Shown one piece after another: positions 33,205-41,531 of a stretch of 64,000 nt of DNA. Source of the stretch: Halobacillus dabanensis (GTDB lineage Bacteria; Bacillota; Bacilli; Bacillales; Halobacillaceae); NCBI RefSeq assembly GCF_900114165.1, contig NZ_FOSB01000004.1, positions 1-64,000 of the forward strand, given 5' to 3'. Positions within the stretch are counted from its first letter, which is position 1. Each line of letters opens with the position of its first letter. The notes beneath the pieces were generated by a model that was not told where the DNA came from, made no database searches, and saw only the letters and a list, made by a program, of their open reading frames with translations. A program made the position numbers and the translations under genes.

Positions 33205-33912
33205 TCATGATGGCTCCACGATCGTGTAAGTATATTCATCCTCCTCTAAATCGATTCGAGCAGGGATGCGTATATAGAGAGCAGCTCCGTTCCAATGTGA
33301 AACGGTGGAGTCTGCCCAATGGGCTCCCTCCTCACTGAATTGATTGAAAGGAAATTCTGTACCGAACATTTTGTATTGCAGATGATGGGTCGTGCCTGGA
33401 TAAACCACCAGCGCTGTCGTTTCCATGTTTACATCGGGATGGTACGCTTTTTCTACTTCATAGCCATTCACGACAATTGGCGTCTGGTAATAGCTCACAT
33501 CAATAGAATCTTGGAGTTCTTGAGTACGTTCAACGAATATATTGACCCCGTTCACATCATTACTTGGAGCGTTAATGAATAGCTTTTCTTTGTCATAGGA
33601 GAAAGACCATTCTTTTTTCAGCCATTTATCTGATAACTGTTCAAGGTTTCCTCCATGGACTGCCTCATAAAATTCATTGGCTTTTTTCTCCCATGCTTCG
33701 TCATCCTGCTTCGCCTCAAGCTCTGTCTTCTCAAAAGGAAGCAAGAAGAACGTAGTGGTGGCCAATAAAAGCAATCCACCATAACCAATCAACATCCACT
33801 TTCCAGTTTTCCCACGACCTAATCCGATTTTCACACTTTTATTATTAAGAACCGTAAGCATTGTGACAATTGCCAATAACATTAATATGGGAATGAACGC
33901 TATCATAATCAT
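33205..33912 (-). CDS. Membrane protein of the YtrA-type ABC operon
   Basis: 235 residues. Two membrane helices (about 5-22 and 40-60) then a 170-residue outer domain. The family was not recognised. It overlaps the permease gene by 4 nt (ATGA), so it is the last gene of the gntR-ABC operon. It may be an accessory subunit like those in the ytr operon, which is inference from position. Confidence 0.65.
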   Translation of the reverse strand: MIMIAFIPILMLLAIVTMLTVLNNKSVKIGLGRGKTGKWMLIGYGGLLLLATTTFFLLPFEKTELEAKQDDEAWEKKANEFYEAVHGGNLEQLSDKWLKKEWSFSYDKEKLFINAPSNDVNGVNIFVERTQELQDSIDVSYYQTPIVVNGYEVEKAYHPDVNMETTALVVYPGTTHHLQYKMFGTEFPFNQFSEEGAHWADSTVSHWNGAALYIRIPARIDLEEDEYTYTIVEPS

Positions 33913-34658
33913 TGCCTCACCTCTAAATGATTGGAAATCAGGGTGGCAAGAGAATAAAAGATGGCTGAAAACGCGATTGTTTTCAGTGTAAAGATAAGAA
34001 AACTACTTTCCTCGAAAATAAATTTAAAGAATTGAACCTGGATTGGATAATCGCCTTTTGAAAACAGAAACATCGAGCCAAACAATAGGATCGGCAACAA
34101 GATCACAAACATTTTGTTCCATTGAATGATCATCCCCGCCAAATACCCCATACTACTGAACATAAATACCAACAGAAGGGTAGCCAACATGCCTGAAAAC
34201 CATACTCCTGGGCTTTCTGCGCCACTGAGGAGAAGCTTTTCTTCCCCAGGCAGAAAAATAAACGCAACAACTTTTAGTAAAAAGCTGGATAGAAGCGCTG
34301 TGATCGATGCAATACTACATAATAGAAATAAATAAATAATAGTAGAAAAGGTGCTGCTTTTCCGATTAGTTATAAAAGCAAAATCATCTTCCCGATATGC
34401 TTTCGTTGTCAAAAGGAAGGCGGTAATGAACCCCCAAAAAATCGTGAAACCTATGACGATATCAGCAGTAAAGTAACTGATACTAATGTCATAGCCTGTT
34501 CTGCCACTATTCATAGATCCAGTGCCATTCAGTGAAAAAAGTACCCCGAGGAGCTGGATGATGACAAGGGAGGTAAAGACACCGGTATAGGCCCTCCACT
34601 TATACCCAATCTGCCGCTTTACAATTTCAGCGGTCTGCACTTCGTTCAAAGACATCAT
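33909..34658 (-). CDS. ABC transporter permease, YtrC/D-like
   Basis: 249 residues, six membrane helices with long hydrophilic N-terminus (NEVQTAEIVKRQIGYKWRAYTG). GGAAAGGGGAG precedes two adjacent ATG codons (34658 and 34655); either is possible. It overlaps the ATPase gene by 32 nt. This fits a membrane subunit for the ATPase. Confidence 0.75.
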   Translation of the reverse strand: MMSLNEVQTAEIVKRQIGYKWRAYTGVFTSLVIIQLLGVLFSLNGTGSMNSGRTGYDISISYFTADIVIGFTIFWGFITAFLLTTKAYREDDFAFITNRKSSTFSTIIYLFLLCSIASITALLSSFLLKVVAFIFLPGEEKLLLSGAESPGVWFSGMLATLLLVFMFSSMGYLAGMIIQWNKMFVILLPILLFGSMFLFSKGDYPIQVQFFKFIFEESSFLIFTLKTIAFSAIFYSLATLISNHLEVRQ

Positions 34659-35544
34659 CCACACTCCCCTTTCCACTTGTTTCACTCGTCATATAAACAC
34701 ATAAATCACTTGCAGATACCGGACTCGTGATAATACCCGCTTGCTGCATTTGTCGATATTCACCGCCGGTCAAGTCATTTCTGATAACAGCATAACAATC
34801 ATCCACGGCACGGTTCTGCTTGTAAAGTACATCTCTGCCTTGTAAGAATGGTTCCATTTCAGAAATTTTTCCGGATAGCCCCACACTATATTCCTTCAAG
34901 TCATCCATGGACATGTGTAAATGCAAGGAACCTTCATGCAGGAGCACCACCTCTTCCAAAACATCTTCCATTTCTTCCAAATGGTGGGTCGACAATAAGA
35001 TTGTTCTAGGATGTGCTAAATAATCCTTTAACAATGCCCGGTAAAAATCTTTTCTTACAGCAGCATCCATCCCTGTCGTCGGCTCATCAAAAATTGTAAG
35101 TGGGGAACGAGATGCAAGGCCCACTATCATGTTGAATGTACTCTCTTTCCCTTTTGATAATTCATTGTGATGCTGTTTCCTATGGAAACCAAAGTATTCG
35201 AATAACCGGAGGGCAAGGTCATGGTCCCAGTTATGATAGAAACGGCGTCCTTCTTCCAAAATCTCGTTCAACATCAAGGTTGTCGGAAAATTCATTTGAT
35301 CATCGATATAGATCGTGTTCGCCGAAACAAAAAGGTTATTAAAGGGCCTTCTCCCATATACTTCCACAACTCCTGTTTTTGCTTTTGAAAAGCCAGACAA
35401 GATCTTCATCAACGTCGTTTTTCCTGCCCCATTACGACCAACCAATCCGACAATCTTATTCTCTTCTACAGAAAAGGTAAGATCGTTGAGTGCTTTTTTT
35501 CTATAATAGGTCTTGGTCAATGCTTCACATTTAATTGCCTTCAT
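34627..35544 (-). CDS. ABC transporter ATP-binding protein, YtrB-like
   Basis: 305 residues. Walker A GRNGAGKTT, signature LSKGKESTFNMIVGLA (the non-canonical LSKG of the YtrB/EcsA group), Walker B PLTIFDEPTTGMDAA and switch His STHHLEEME. The C-terminal 90 residues form an extra domain. The ATG at 35544 follows GGAAGGGAGAAAAAGG and overlaps the GntR stop by 4 nt. Such transporters answer cell-wall antibiotic stress or acetoin use in B. subtilis. Confidence 0.88.
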   Translation of the reverse strand: MKAIKCEALTKTYYRKKALNDLTFSVEENKIVGLVGRNGAGKTTLMKILSGFSKAKTGVVEVYGRRPFNNLFVSANTIYIDDQMNFPTTLMLNEILEEGRRFYHNWDHDLALRLFEYFGFHRKQHHNELSKGKESTFNMIVGLASRSPLTIFDEPTTGMDAAVRKDFYRALLKDYLAHPRTILLSTHHLEEMEDVLEEVVLLHEGSLHLHMSMDDLKEYSVGLSGKISEMEPFLQGRDVLYKQNRAVDDCYAVIRNDLTGGEYRQMQQAGIITSPVSASDLCVYMTSETSGKGSVDDVFERSADR

Positions 35545-35918
35545 CCTTTTTCTCCCTTCCAAGCTTCCCTTACAAGTCGAATGACGTCCTCCTCCGACAG
35601 TTCCAAATACCCTGCCTCCCTGACGAGGTCTTCGATTAATGTTTTAAGCGTCTGATTTTTCCGTTTATCCATGATCATCTGTTTGGCATGTGGAGACACA
35701 AATTTTCCAATCCCACGCTTGTCGTAGAGGATTCCCTCTTCTGCAAGCTTTGTCAGCCCTTTAGCTGCTGTCGCTGGATTGATGTTATATAAATCTGAAA
35801 GTTTATACTGGGAATAAACTTTTTCATCTGCTTTGAAGTTACCATGCAAAATTTCGCTTTCCAGCCATTCTGCAATCTGGACGTAGATCGGTTTCATGCC
35901 GTCTGTATCGAGAATCAA
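35541..35918 (-). CDS. GntR family regulator, YtrA type
   Basis: 125 residues, the length of YtrA. PIYVQIAEWLESEILHGNF then YSQYKLSDLYNINPATAAKG is the winged helix, with the short YtrA C-terminal helix pair. The start is the TTG at 35918 (GGAGAGAAGG upstream). The frame is open to 36002, but a strong promoter (35962-35990) lies inside that extension, so the longer form would not be transcribed. It represses the ABC genes downstream in the family; an inverted repeat at its own start site supports this. Confidence 0.82.
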   Translation of the reverse strand: MILDTDGMKPIYVQIAEWLESEILHGNFKADEKVYSQYKLSDLYNINPATAAKGLTKLAEEGILYDKRGIGKFVSPHAKQMIMDKRKNQTLKTLIEDLVREAGYLELSEEDVIRLVREAWKGEKG

Positions 35919-35942
35919 AATATCGCCTTCTCTCCGAATGGG

Positions 35943-35990
35943 TACATTAGTGTTGTAATGTAGTATATTACTTTTTCTAACTTTTGACAA
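35943..35990 (-). promoter_or_regulatory. Promoter and YtrA-type operator
   Basis: On the minus strand TTGTCA, 17-bp spacer, TATACT. Then TACATTA-N6-TAATGTA (35943-35962), a perfect inverted repeat across the likely start point. Binding there would block the operon. Confidence 0.72.
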
Positions 35991-36020
35991 CAACATATCC
36001 ACTTTCAGGCTGTTGTACTA

Positions 36021-36079
36021 CCAATATTTGTATGACCTGGTACGGAAATCCTTTCCGCACCAGGTCATACAAATATTGG
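36021..36079. repeat. 28-bp hairpin, GACCTGGT family
   Basis: Arms 36021-36048 and 36052-36079 match except one position, with a 3-nt loop. Outer CCAATATTTG, core TATGACCTGGT. Confidence 0.92.
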
Positions 36080-36176
36080 ATATTGAATCGAAGAATCTAG
36101 CATTTCTTTTAAACCATATGTTTCAAAAACCCAATAAAAGGAAAGAGTTCCATACAACATAAAAAGGAGGATCAAC

Positions 36177-37310
36177 ATGAAAGGCGTTACCTATCAAGGA
36201 AAAGAACAAATGACTGTAAAAGAAGTAGAAACACCAAAAATACAGGAAAATAGTGATATGATTGTGCGCATTACCGCTTCAGGGATTTGCGGATCTGACC
36301 TCCACTTGTATAAAGGCGGAATCGAACCTCAGGAAGATTATGTCGTTGGTCACGAGCCAATGGGCATTGTGGAGGAAGTCGGTCCAGACGTAAAGAATTT
36401 AAAAAAAGGCGACCGTGTCGTCATTCCATTTAACGTCGGCTGTGGCGAATGCTTCTTTTGTAAAAATCAGATGGAAAGCCAGTGCGATGAATCCAATCCC
36501 CACGGAGAACCAGGTGGCCTCTTCGGTTTCACAGAAATGTTCGGAGGTTATCCAGGTGGCCAAGCCGAATACCTAAGAGTTCCTTATGCAGACTTCACCT
36601 CTTTTAAAGTACCGGAGCAAAGCGAATTGGATGACGAAAGTGTGATGTTTTTATCTGATGTCATACCAACAGCGTATTGGAGTGTAGAGCATAGTGGAGT
36701 TAAACAAGGCGATACTGTTGTGATCCTCGGCAGTGGACCTATTGGACTCATGGCTCAAAAATTTGCCAAGTTAAAAGGTGCCGAACGAGTGATTGGTGTT
36801 GACCAGATTGATCACCGCCTAGAACACGGCAAGCGCACAAATAATGTCGAAACTTTCAATTTCAAAAAAGAAAATGACATCGGGGCACTCTTGCATGAGG
36901 AAACGCAAGGAGGAGCCGATGTCGTCATCGATTGTGTAGGCATGGACGGTACCGTACCTCAAGATGAAAAATTCGGTTCAGATTTCGATAATCAGTTTGG
37001 AACAATCAGTCCAATCAAAACTGCTTCTCAAGCTGTGAGAAAATTCGGTACGGTCCAATTGACCGGTGTATATGGAACAGAAGCGAACGGTTTCCCTATT
37101 GGTGACTTTTTCTCCCGTAACGTGTCACTGAAAATGGGTCAAGCTCCCGTCATTCACCTAATGCCGAAATTGTATAATATGGTCGAAAATAATGAGTTCG
37201 ACCCAACAGACATCATTACTCATAGCATGCCATTGGAAGATGCCGCAAAAGGATATGACATTTTTGATAAAAAAGAAGATGGAAATATTAAAGTTATTTT
37301 GAAGCCATAA
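36177..37310 (+). CDS. Zinc-dependent alcohol dehydrogenase family protein
   Basis: 377 residues. The catalytic zinc site is ICGSDLHLYKG plus GHEPMGIVEEVG; the structural zinc Cys are CGECFFCKNQMESQC; the cofactor fold has GSGPIGLMAQKFAK. The layout and the long insert FGSDFDNQFGTISPIKTA fit the glutathione-independent formaldehyde-dehydrogenase-like group (B. subtilis AdhB). AAAAGGAGGATCAAC precedes the ATG. Single gene. Confidence 0.88.
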   Translation: MKGVTYQGKEQMTVKEVETPKIQENSDMIVRITASGICGSDLHLYKGGIEPQEDYVVGHEPMGIVEEVGPDVKNLKKGDRVVIPFNVGCGECFFCKNQMESQCDESNPHGEPGGLFGFTEMFGGYPGGQAEYLRVPYADFTSFKVPEQSELDDESVMFLSDVIPTAYWSVEHSGVKQGDTVVILGSGPIGLMAQKFAKLKGAERVIGVDQIDHRLEHGKRTNNVETFNFKKENDIGALLHEETQGGADVVIDCVGMDGTVPQDEKFGSDFDNQFGTISPIKTASQAVRKFGTVQLTGVYGTEANGFPIGDFFSRNVSLKMGQAPVIHLMPKLYNMVENNEFDPTDIITHSMPLEDAAKGYDIFDKKEDGNIKVILKP

Positions 37311-37313
37311 ACT

Positions 37314-37349
37314 AAAAAACCAGGTCGTGGATATACGACCTGGTTTTTT
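37314..37349 (+). terminator. Terminator of the dehydrogenase gene
   Basis: AAAAAACCAGGTCGT / ACGACCTGGTTTTTT, with a 6-nt loop. It carries the same ACCAGGTC core as the hairpin repeats. Confidence 0.85.
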
Positions 37350-37362
37350 AGCGGTTACTTAT

Positions 37363-37423
37363 GGAAAAAAATGTATGACCTGGTACGGAATTTTCATCCG
37401 TACCAGGTCATACATTTTTTTCC
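37363..37423. repeat. Perfect 27-bp hairpin, GACCTGGT family
   Basis: Arms 37363-37389 and 37397-37423 are exact reverse complements. It shares TGTATGACCTGGTACGGA with the hairpin at 36021, but its outer part is GGAAAAAAA. Confidence 0.95.
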
Positions 37424-37437
37424 ACACTATACATAAA

Positions 37438-37473
37438 GAAAGACTGGATCTCTGTTATGAGATACAGTCTTTC
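37438..37473 (-). terminator. Terminator of the channel gene
   Basis: GAAAGACTG / CAGTCTTTC extended by ATCTC/GAGAT with one mismatch, just past the stop at 37480. Confidence 0.75.
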
Positions 37474-37479
37474 TTTCCT

Positions 37480-38262
37480 TCAACCTGTTTTATTGCTTTT
37501 GTTATGCTGGTGATCTTGTTTTCGAATCATTTGTTTCAATTCATCCAAATCGTTCATAACCCTTTGCATATCCTCACTCTCTTGTCGGGCATGCTCTGAG
37601 AGCTGTTGAGCGTTATTGACGATTTCACCAACAATCAAATTCAATATGATGAACGTGGATACAACAATGAAAGACACAAAATATAACCAGGACCAGGTTA
37701 CTTCAGCAAATATAGGGCGAAAAACGCCACTTGCCCAACTTTCTAATGTGAAAACCTGGAATAAAGTCAAAACACTCAGGTCCACATCCCCGAAATACTC
37801 CGGTGAAATGTCCCCAAAGAAACTTGTCCCGATAATCGCATAAACATAAAAAATGATGCCCATGAGAATCGTAACGGATCCAATCGCAGGAATCGCTAAA
37901 AATAGTGAATTCGTCAAACGTTTTAAAGATGGAACAATGGAAATCGTCCTTAGCACTCGTAATACTCGCAAAATCCTTAACACCCCAACAAAATGAGTGT
38001 TATATAAGACGAGGCTACCGAAAACGATGACAAAGTCAAAAATATTCCATCCTTCTTTGAAGAATTCATGGCGATAGACTACTAGTTTAAGAATAATTTC
38101 AATTGTGAAAATCGATAAAATCAATACATCCAAAAAAATAAATATGGATTGATAGTTTTCATAAATCACTTCATCGGTGGTGATACCGATAAGAACTGCG
38201 TTAAACAAAATAACAGCTAAGATAAATCGCGAAAAACCTTTATGTTCAACAAAATGGCGCAG
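37480..38262 (-). CDS. Bacterial voltage-gated sodium channel (NaChBac type)
   Basis: 260 residues, one 6-helix domain. The S4 sensor is VLRILRVLRVLRTISIVPSL (four regularly spaced Arg). The pore filter TLESWASG is identical to NaChBac, followed by IFAEVTWSWLYFVSF and the S6 FIILNLIVGEIVNNAQQ; a coiled-coil tail ends the protein. It forms a homotetramer that lets Na+ in, linked to motility and pH control in alkaliphiles. The first TTG (38208) would cut S1 in half. The frame continues upstream as RHFVEHKGFSRFILAVILFN, and GAGAAGGG sits 7 nt before a CTG at 38262, so a CTG (or ATT at 38268) start is proposed. Confidence 0.88.
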   Translation of the reverse strand: MRHFVEHKGFSRFILAVILFNAVLIGITTDEVIYENYQSIFIFLDVLILSIFTIEIILKLVVYRHEFFKEGWNIFDFVIVFGSLVLYNTHFVGVLRILRVLRVLRTISIVPSLKRLTNSLFLAIPAIGSVTILMGIIFYVYAIIGTSFFGDISPEYFGDVDLSVLTLFQVFTLESWASGVFRPIFAEVTWSWLYFVSFIVVSTFIILNLIVGEIVNNAQQLSEHARQESEDMQRVMNDLDELKQMIRKQDHQHNKSNKTG

Positions 38263-38384
38263 TTTAATTCCCTTCTCCCCACTTTCTATTATCTTACTCT
38301 CAATAATGTTCTATTTCTCTCTCGTCTTTTATATAGTATTCAGTTCCAATAGTCAATAAAACAATTAAGTGAAAGCTTTCGAGG

Positions 38385-39740
38385 TTATGCCCATTTTTGC
38401 ACATCGACACACAATTGTTGATAAGTCTTCGATTCCTGTATCATCTGTTTATCTGCATAAACCTTTGACAACCAGCGTAAAGGTTCCGGGTCACTCGGTT
38501 TCAATTCCATTTCCATTTGAAAGCATTCGAGAGCGCGATCTAACTGATTGAATTCATAATATAGTTCTCCTAGTTCCTGCATACAATCAAGATCCTCTCT
38601 AATTTGATTCATTCTCTCTATTTTTCTAGCTAAAGGAGATTTTTGCGGGAACTCTTGAAGTTTATTGTGTACATCTTCTAGCTCCAAAACCTCTAAAAGG
38701 CCAGCCACATACTTTTCAAAAAGTACTCCTGCTTGATCAGGATTTTCCGAGTACAACCGCTTCATAATCGGAGAGAACTGTTCTGGATTTGTACGGAAAC
38801 CATCTTTCTCAAGCAACAAAGCCACCTTGCCTAGCTGCTTCTCATCCAGGACCACGTCACGCTCTTTAAACAGGAAGGCAATCTCTTTCAACTTTTCATC
38901 TAATAAGTACTGTTGCAAAAGGTCTTCCGTCACTCCTTCCAAAGCAGGAATGGACCGAGAGAGCTGTTCAAGTAACAAAGCGCGACTGCCCGGATCGAAA
39001 TACTTTTGTGTAAAATTTCTATACGCTTGATACCTTTCACTTGTAGGATGATCATAAAGGGCAGCCATTAAGTACGCACTCACTTCAATCCACCGTTTTT
39101 CTTTTTCCAAGAGAAGCAAGCGGTCATCATAGGCTGCTTTCGCTTCTGCAAATAATGAGTCACGTTCGAAGATGGTTTTTGATTCTTCTAAGTATAATCC
39201 TTGAATTTTTCTGAAGGACAAATCGTTTGCCACTTCTTTGACGAAGCGATTATTCGGTGCAAAATCGATTAAAACCCGGATAATACGATAAGCTCCGGAC
39301 ATGCTTCCTTCTCGGCGATAGTGATAGAAGATTGCTTTGATATCCTGGAATAATTGTTTCTTAGGAATGAATGATTCAAAGTAGGTGAGGATTTTCGCTT
39401 GTTCCTGTCTGGAAAAATCACGTTCCATTTTCTTTTTCAACTGAGGGTAGCTGATTTTTCGGAGTGGGGTGTTGGAATCAACCAATGCTTGTAAAAATGG
39501 ATGTGGGGCTTCATAAACGGTCCCTTCCCTGAATGAGCGGGCGAGATAGGAATGAACTTTCATCCGCTTTGTTTTCACAGCTGTGAGGAACTTTTGCTTA
39601 TAAAAAAAGAGCATATAACATGCTGCTTGGTCATCGTAAGTTTCTATTACTTGCATTTGTTCATAGAATACAACACGGGCGGGTGTCAGGCATAGGTCGT
39701 TTTTCTTGTGCGAACTGCTTAAGAGAATCGTTTTCATCAT
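38385..39740 (-). CDS. Uncharacterised TPR-like protein
   Basis: 451 residues, mostly helical. A C-terminal TPR pair is visible (LGELYYEFNQLDRALECFQM, LRWLSKVYADKQMIQESKTY). The N-terminal 100 residues contain a beta-rich unit (VVFYEQMQVIETYDDQAACY). No signal or membrane segment. GAGGGAGG is followed by two ATG codons (39740, 39737). The family was not recognised. Confidence 0.7.
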   Translation of the reverse strand: MMKTILLSSSHKKNDLCLTPARVVFYEQMQVIETYDDQAACYMLFFYKQKFLTAVKTKRMKVHSYLARSFREGTVYEAPHPFLQALVDSNTPLRKISYPQLKKKMERDFSRQEQAKILTYFESFIPKKQLFQDIKAIFYHYRREGSMSGAYRIIRVLIDFAPNNRFVKEVANDLSFRKIQGLYLEESKTIFERDSLFAEAKAAYDDRLLLLEKEKRWIEVSAYLMAALYDHPTSERYQAYRNFTQKYFDPGSRALLLEQLSRSIPALEGVTEDLLQQYLLDEKLKEIAFLFKERDVVLDEKQLGKVALLLEKDGFRTNPEQFSPIMKRLYSENPDQAGVLFEKYVAGLLEVLELEDVHNKLQEFPQKSPLARKIERMNQIREDLDCMQELGELYYEFNQLDRALECFQMEMELKPSDPEPLRWLSKVYADKQMIQESKTYQQLCVDVQKWA

Positions 39741-40146
39741 ACCAGCCTCCCTCTTTCTTTAACTATACCACACGTGGAAACGTCTTTAAAAAGAATTCCT
39801 GAAGAAGCACAGCACCCTTATCTGCCACTCCTTTCCTAGAAAGAGCTTTAATATGAAACTAATATTTGTAAAAGCCCTGTCACACTCGTAAAAAACATAC
39901 CTTGTTAAAAAGTCTGTCAACCCTATTTAACTAACAAAATATTTTTCCGTAGGATATTCATTCCAATTCAATGCAAACAGTCTCTTTCAGAAAAGTGCTT
40001 TTATTTCAGGGACTAAAGTCGGTTCTTACATTACTTATTTCCTTCCTCCATCATCACATGGAAAAGATATCCTCCATTGTTACAAGAGTCCGATGGTACG
40101 ATTAAGTCGTTCCAAAAAACAAAGGTTTCAAGGAGGAATTTTTAAC
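39741..40146. other. Intergenic region, no gene
   Basis: 406 bp between divergent genes. A possible sigma-A promoter for the CAP gene is TTGTTA (about 39902), 16-bp spacer, TATTTA. Nothing else was recognised. Confidence 0.4.
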
Positions 40147-40929
40147 ATGATGAAAAAATCATTGATTATCACAGGAGCAGTTGCCCTATCCTTACTAGCT
40201 TCTCCAGCTACGTCTCTAGCATCAACAGGAGAAGTACAGCAAAACGTACAAGTAGAAACAAAAACTATTCAAATAGATTCCGGGCAATTGAACGACTGGA
40301 TCAGTAAAAATGAAAATGCTTTGAAGAGCAATAACCTTCAGCAAGAAGACTTCCAATCTTTCATTGATCAATACGTGCAAAAATATCAAAAAGCTCCAGA
40401 ACAACCGAAACAAGAACAACCTGAAAAAGAAACACCTAAACAAGAAGAACCTGCTCCCCAACCAGAAGCTGAACAAGCCCCGACACAAGAGCAGTCTTCT
40501 GATGAGGAAGTACAACAAGAAGAAAACACACAAGAACAAGCAACTTCTGAAGTTTCCGCTTTTGAAAAGCAAGTCGTTGAATTGACAAACCAGGAGCGTG
40601 AAAAACAAGGACTAGCGCCACTGAAATTAGACACGGAACTAAGTACAGTAGCGAAAGACAAGTCTCTCGATATGCAACAAAACAATTACTTTTCTCACAA
40701 CAGTCCTAACCACGGTTCTCCATTTGACATGATGAATTCTTATGGCATAGACTACCGTACAGCTGGTGAGAACATCGCGATGGGACAAACATCCCCAGAA
40801 CAAGTTGTTGAAGGCTGGATGAACAGTCAAGGGCACCGCGAAAATATCATGAACCCTGACTTCACACACATTGGAGTGGGTCATGCCGAAAACGGTAACT
40901 ACTGGACTCAAATGTTCATCGGTAAATAA
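40147..40929 (+). CDS. Secreted CAP-domain protein (YkwD-like)
   Basis: 260 residues. A signal peptide (cleavage about ALA-ST near 27), a linker region with long Gln/Glu/Pro repeats (about 80-138), then a CAP/SCP domain (140-260): VVELTNQEREKQGLAPL, FSHNSPNHGSPFDMM, AGENIAMGQTSPEQVV and HRENIMNPDFTHIGVG. The domain keeps the His/Glu pairs of bacterial YkwD. AAGGAGG lies 10 nt before the ATG. Roles in this family include spore and wall functions; none is proven. Own terminator. Confidence 0.9.
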   Translation: MMKKSLIITGAVALSLLASPATSLASTGEVQQNVQVETKTIQIDSGQLNDWISKNENALKSNNLQQEDFQSFIDQYVQKYQKAPEQPKQEQPEKETPKQEEPAPQPEAEQAPTQEQSSDEEVQQEENTQEQATSEVSAFEKQVVELTNQEREKQGLAPLKLDTELSTVAKDKSLDMQQNNYFSHNSPNHGSPFDMMNSYGIDYRTAGENIAMGQTSPEQVVEGWMNSQGHRENIMNPDFTHIGVGHAENGNYWTQMFIGK

Positions 40930-40947
40930 TAGATGCTTTGAGCATGA

Positions 40948-40979
40948 GCCACCGGGCCCATTTCCGGTGGCTTTTTTTG
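40948..40979 (+). terminator. Terminator of the CAP gene
   Basis: GCCACCGG / CCGGTGGC stem, 8-nt loop, seven T. Confidence 0.85.
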
Positions 40980-41148
40980 TTCCTTCCTGCTTTGGTGGGA
41001 AAGGTCACCCTAAAAGGTTGTTTGTAACAGAATTGTGAACGGAAAAGTTTTTTTCTTTTTTATATGTATAAAATCTATTGCAATTAGTCTGAATATTCCA
41101 TAAAATCAATCATAATTTAACTATATCAAATCAGAAGGAAGTGTTCTT

Positions 41149-41412
41149 TTGAATACAAAAACAGTGAGCCACCTTTACAACGTCTGCCCCCTTTGCCACG
41201 GAAACGGTGCCTACCTGGAATATGACGACAGCAAAGCAAACATGATCATGGATCATTATCAACGCACCAATCATGCCAATGACACGCACGCATGGAAGCT
41301 AGCGATTGAAGAAACGAGTTACAGTACGGAATGCGGTCGTTGCCACGGTAATGGACACGTGTTGAATGACGAAGGTAAGGAAATGTATCGTGCATTACAA
41401 CAGTTTGCTTAA
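41149..41412 (+). CDS. Small protein with two CxxCHGNG zinc-type motifs
   Basis: 87 residues starting at TTG (AGAAGGAAG upstream). CPLCHGNG near residue 13 and CGRCHGNG near 62 match the DnaJ-type CxxCxGxG zinc motif, which usually occurs four times in DnaJ; only two are here, so together they could hold one zinc. No J-domain. A thiol/zinc role is inferred. Confidence 0.7.
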   Translation: MNTKTVSHLYNVCPLCHGNGAYLEYDDSKANMIMDHYQRTNHANDTHAWKLAIEETSYSTECGRCHGNGHVLNDEGKEMYRALQQFA

Positions 41413-41421
41413 ATGAAAAGA

Positions 41422-41445
41422 ACCGCCCCTCTATGGTGGGGCGGT
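41422..41445 (+). terminator. Terminator after the CxxCHGNG gene
   Basis: ACCGCCCC / GGGGCGGT perfect stem, 8-nt loop. Confidence 0.65.
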
Positions 41446-41531
41446 ATCATATTTTGGAGCAGCAGAAGCATTTACTTAAGCAACAAAAAACTACACAAAG
41501 GCGTGTTAAGCCGAAAATTCACTCCATATTC

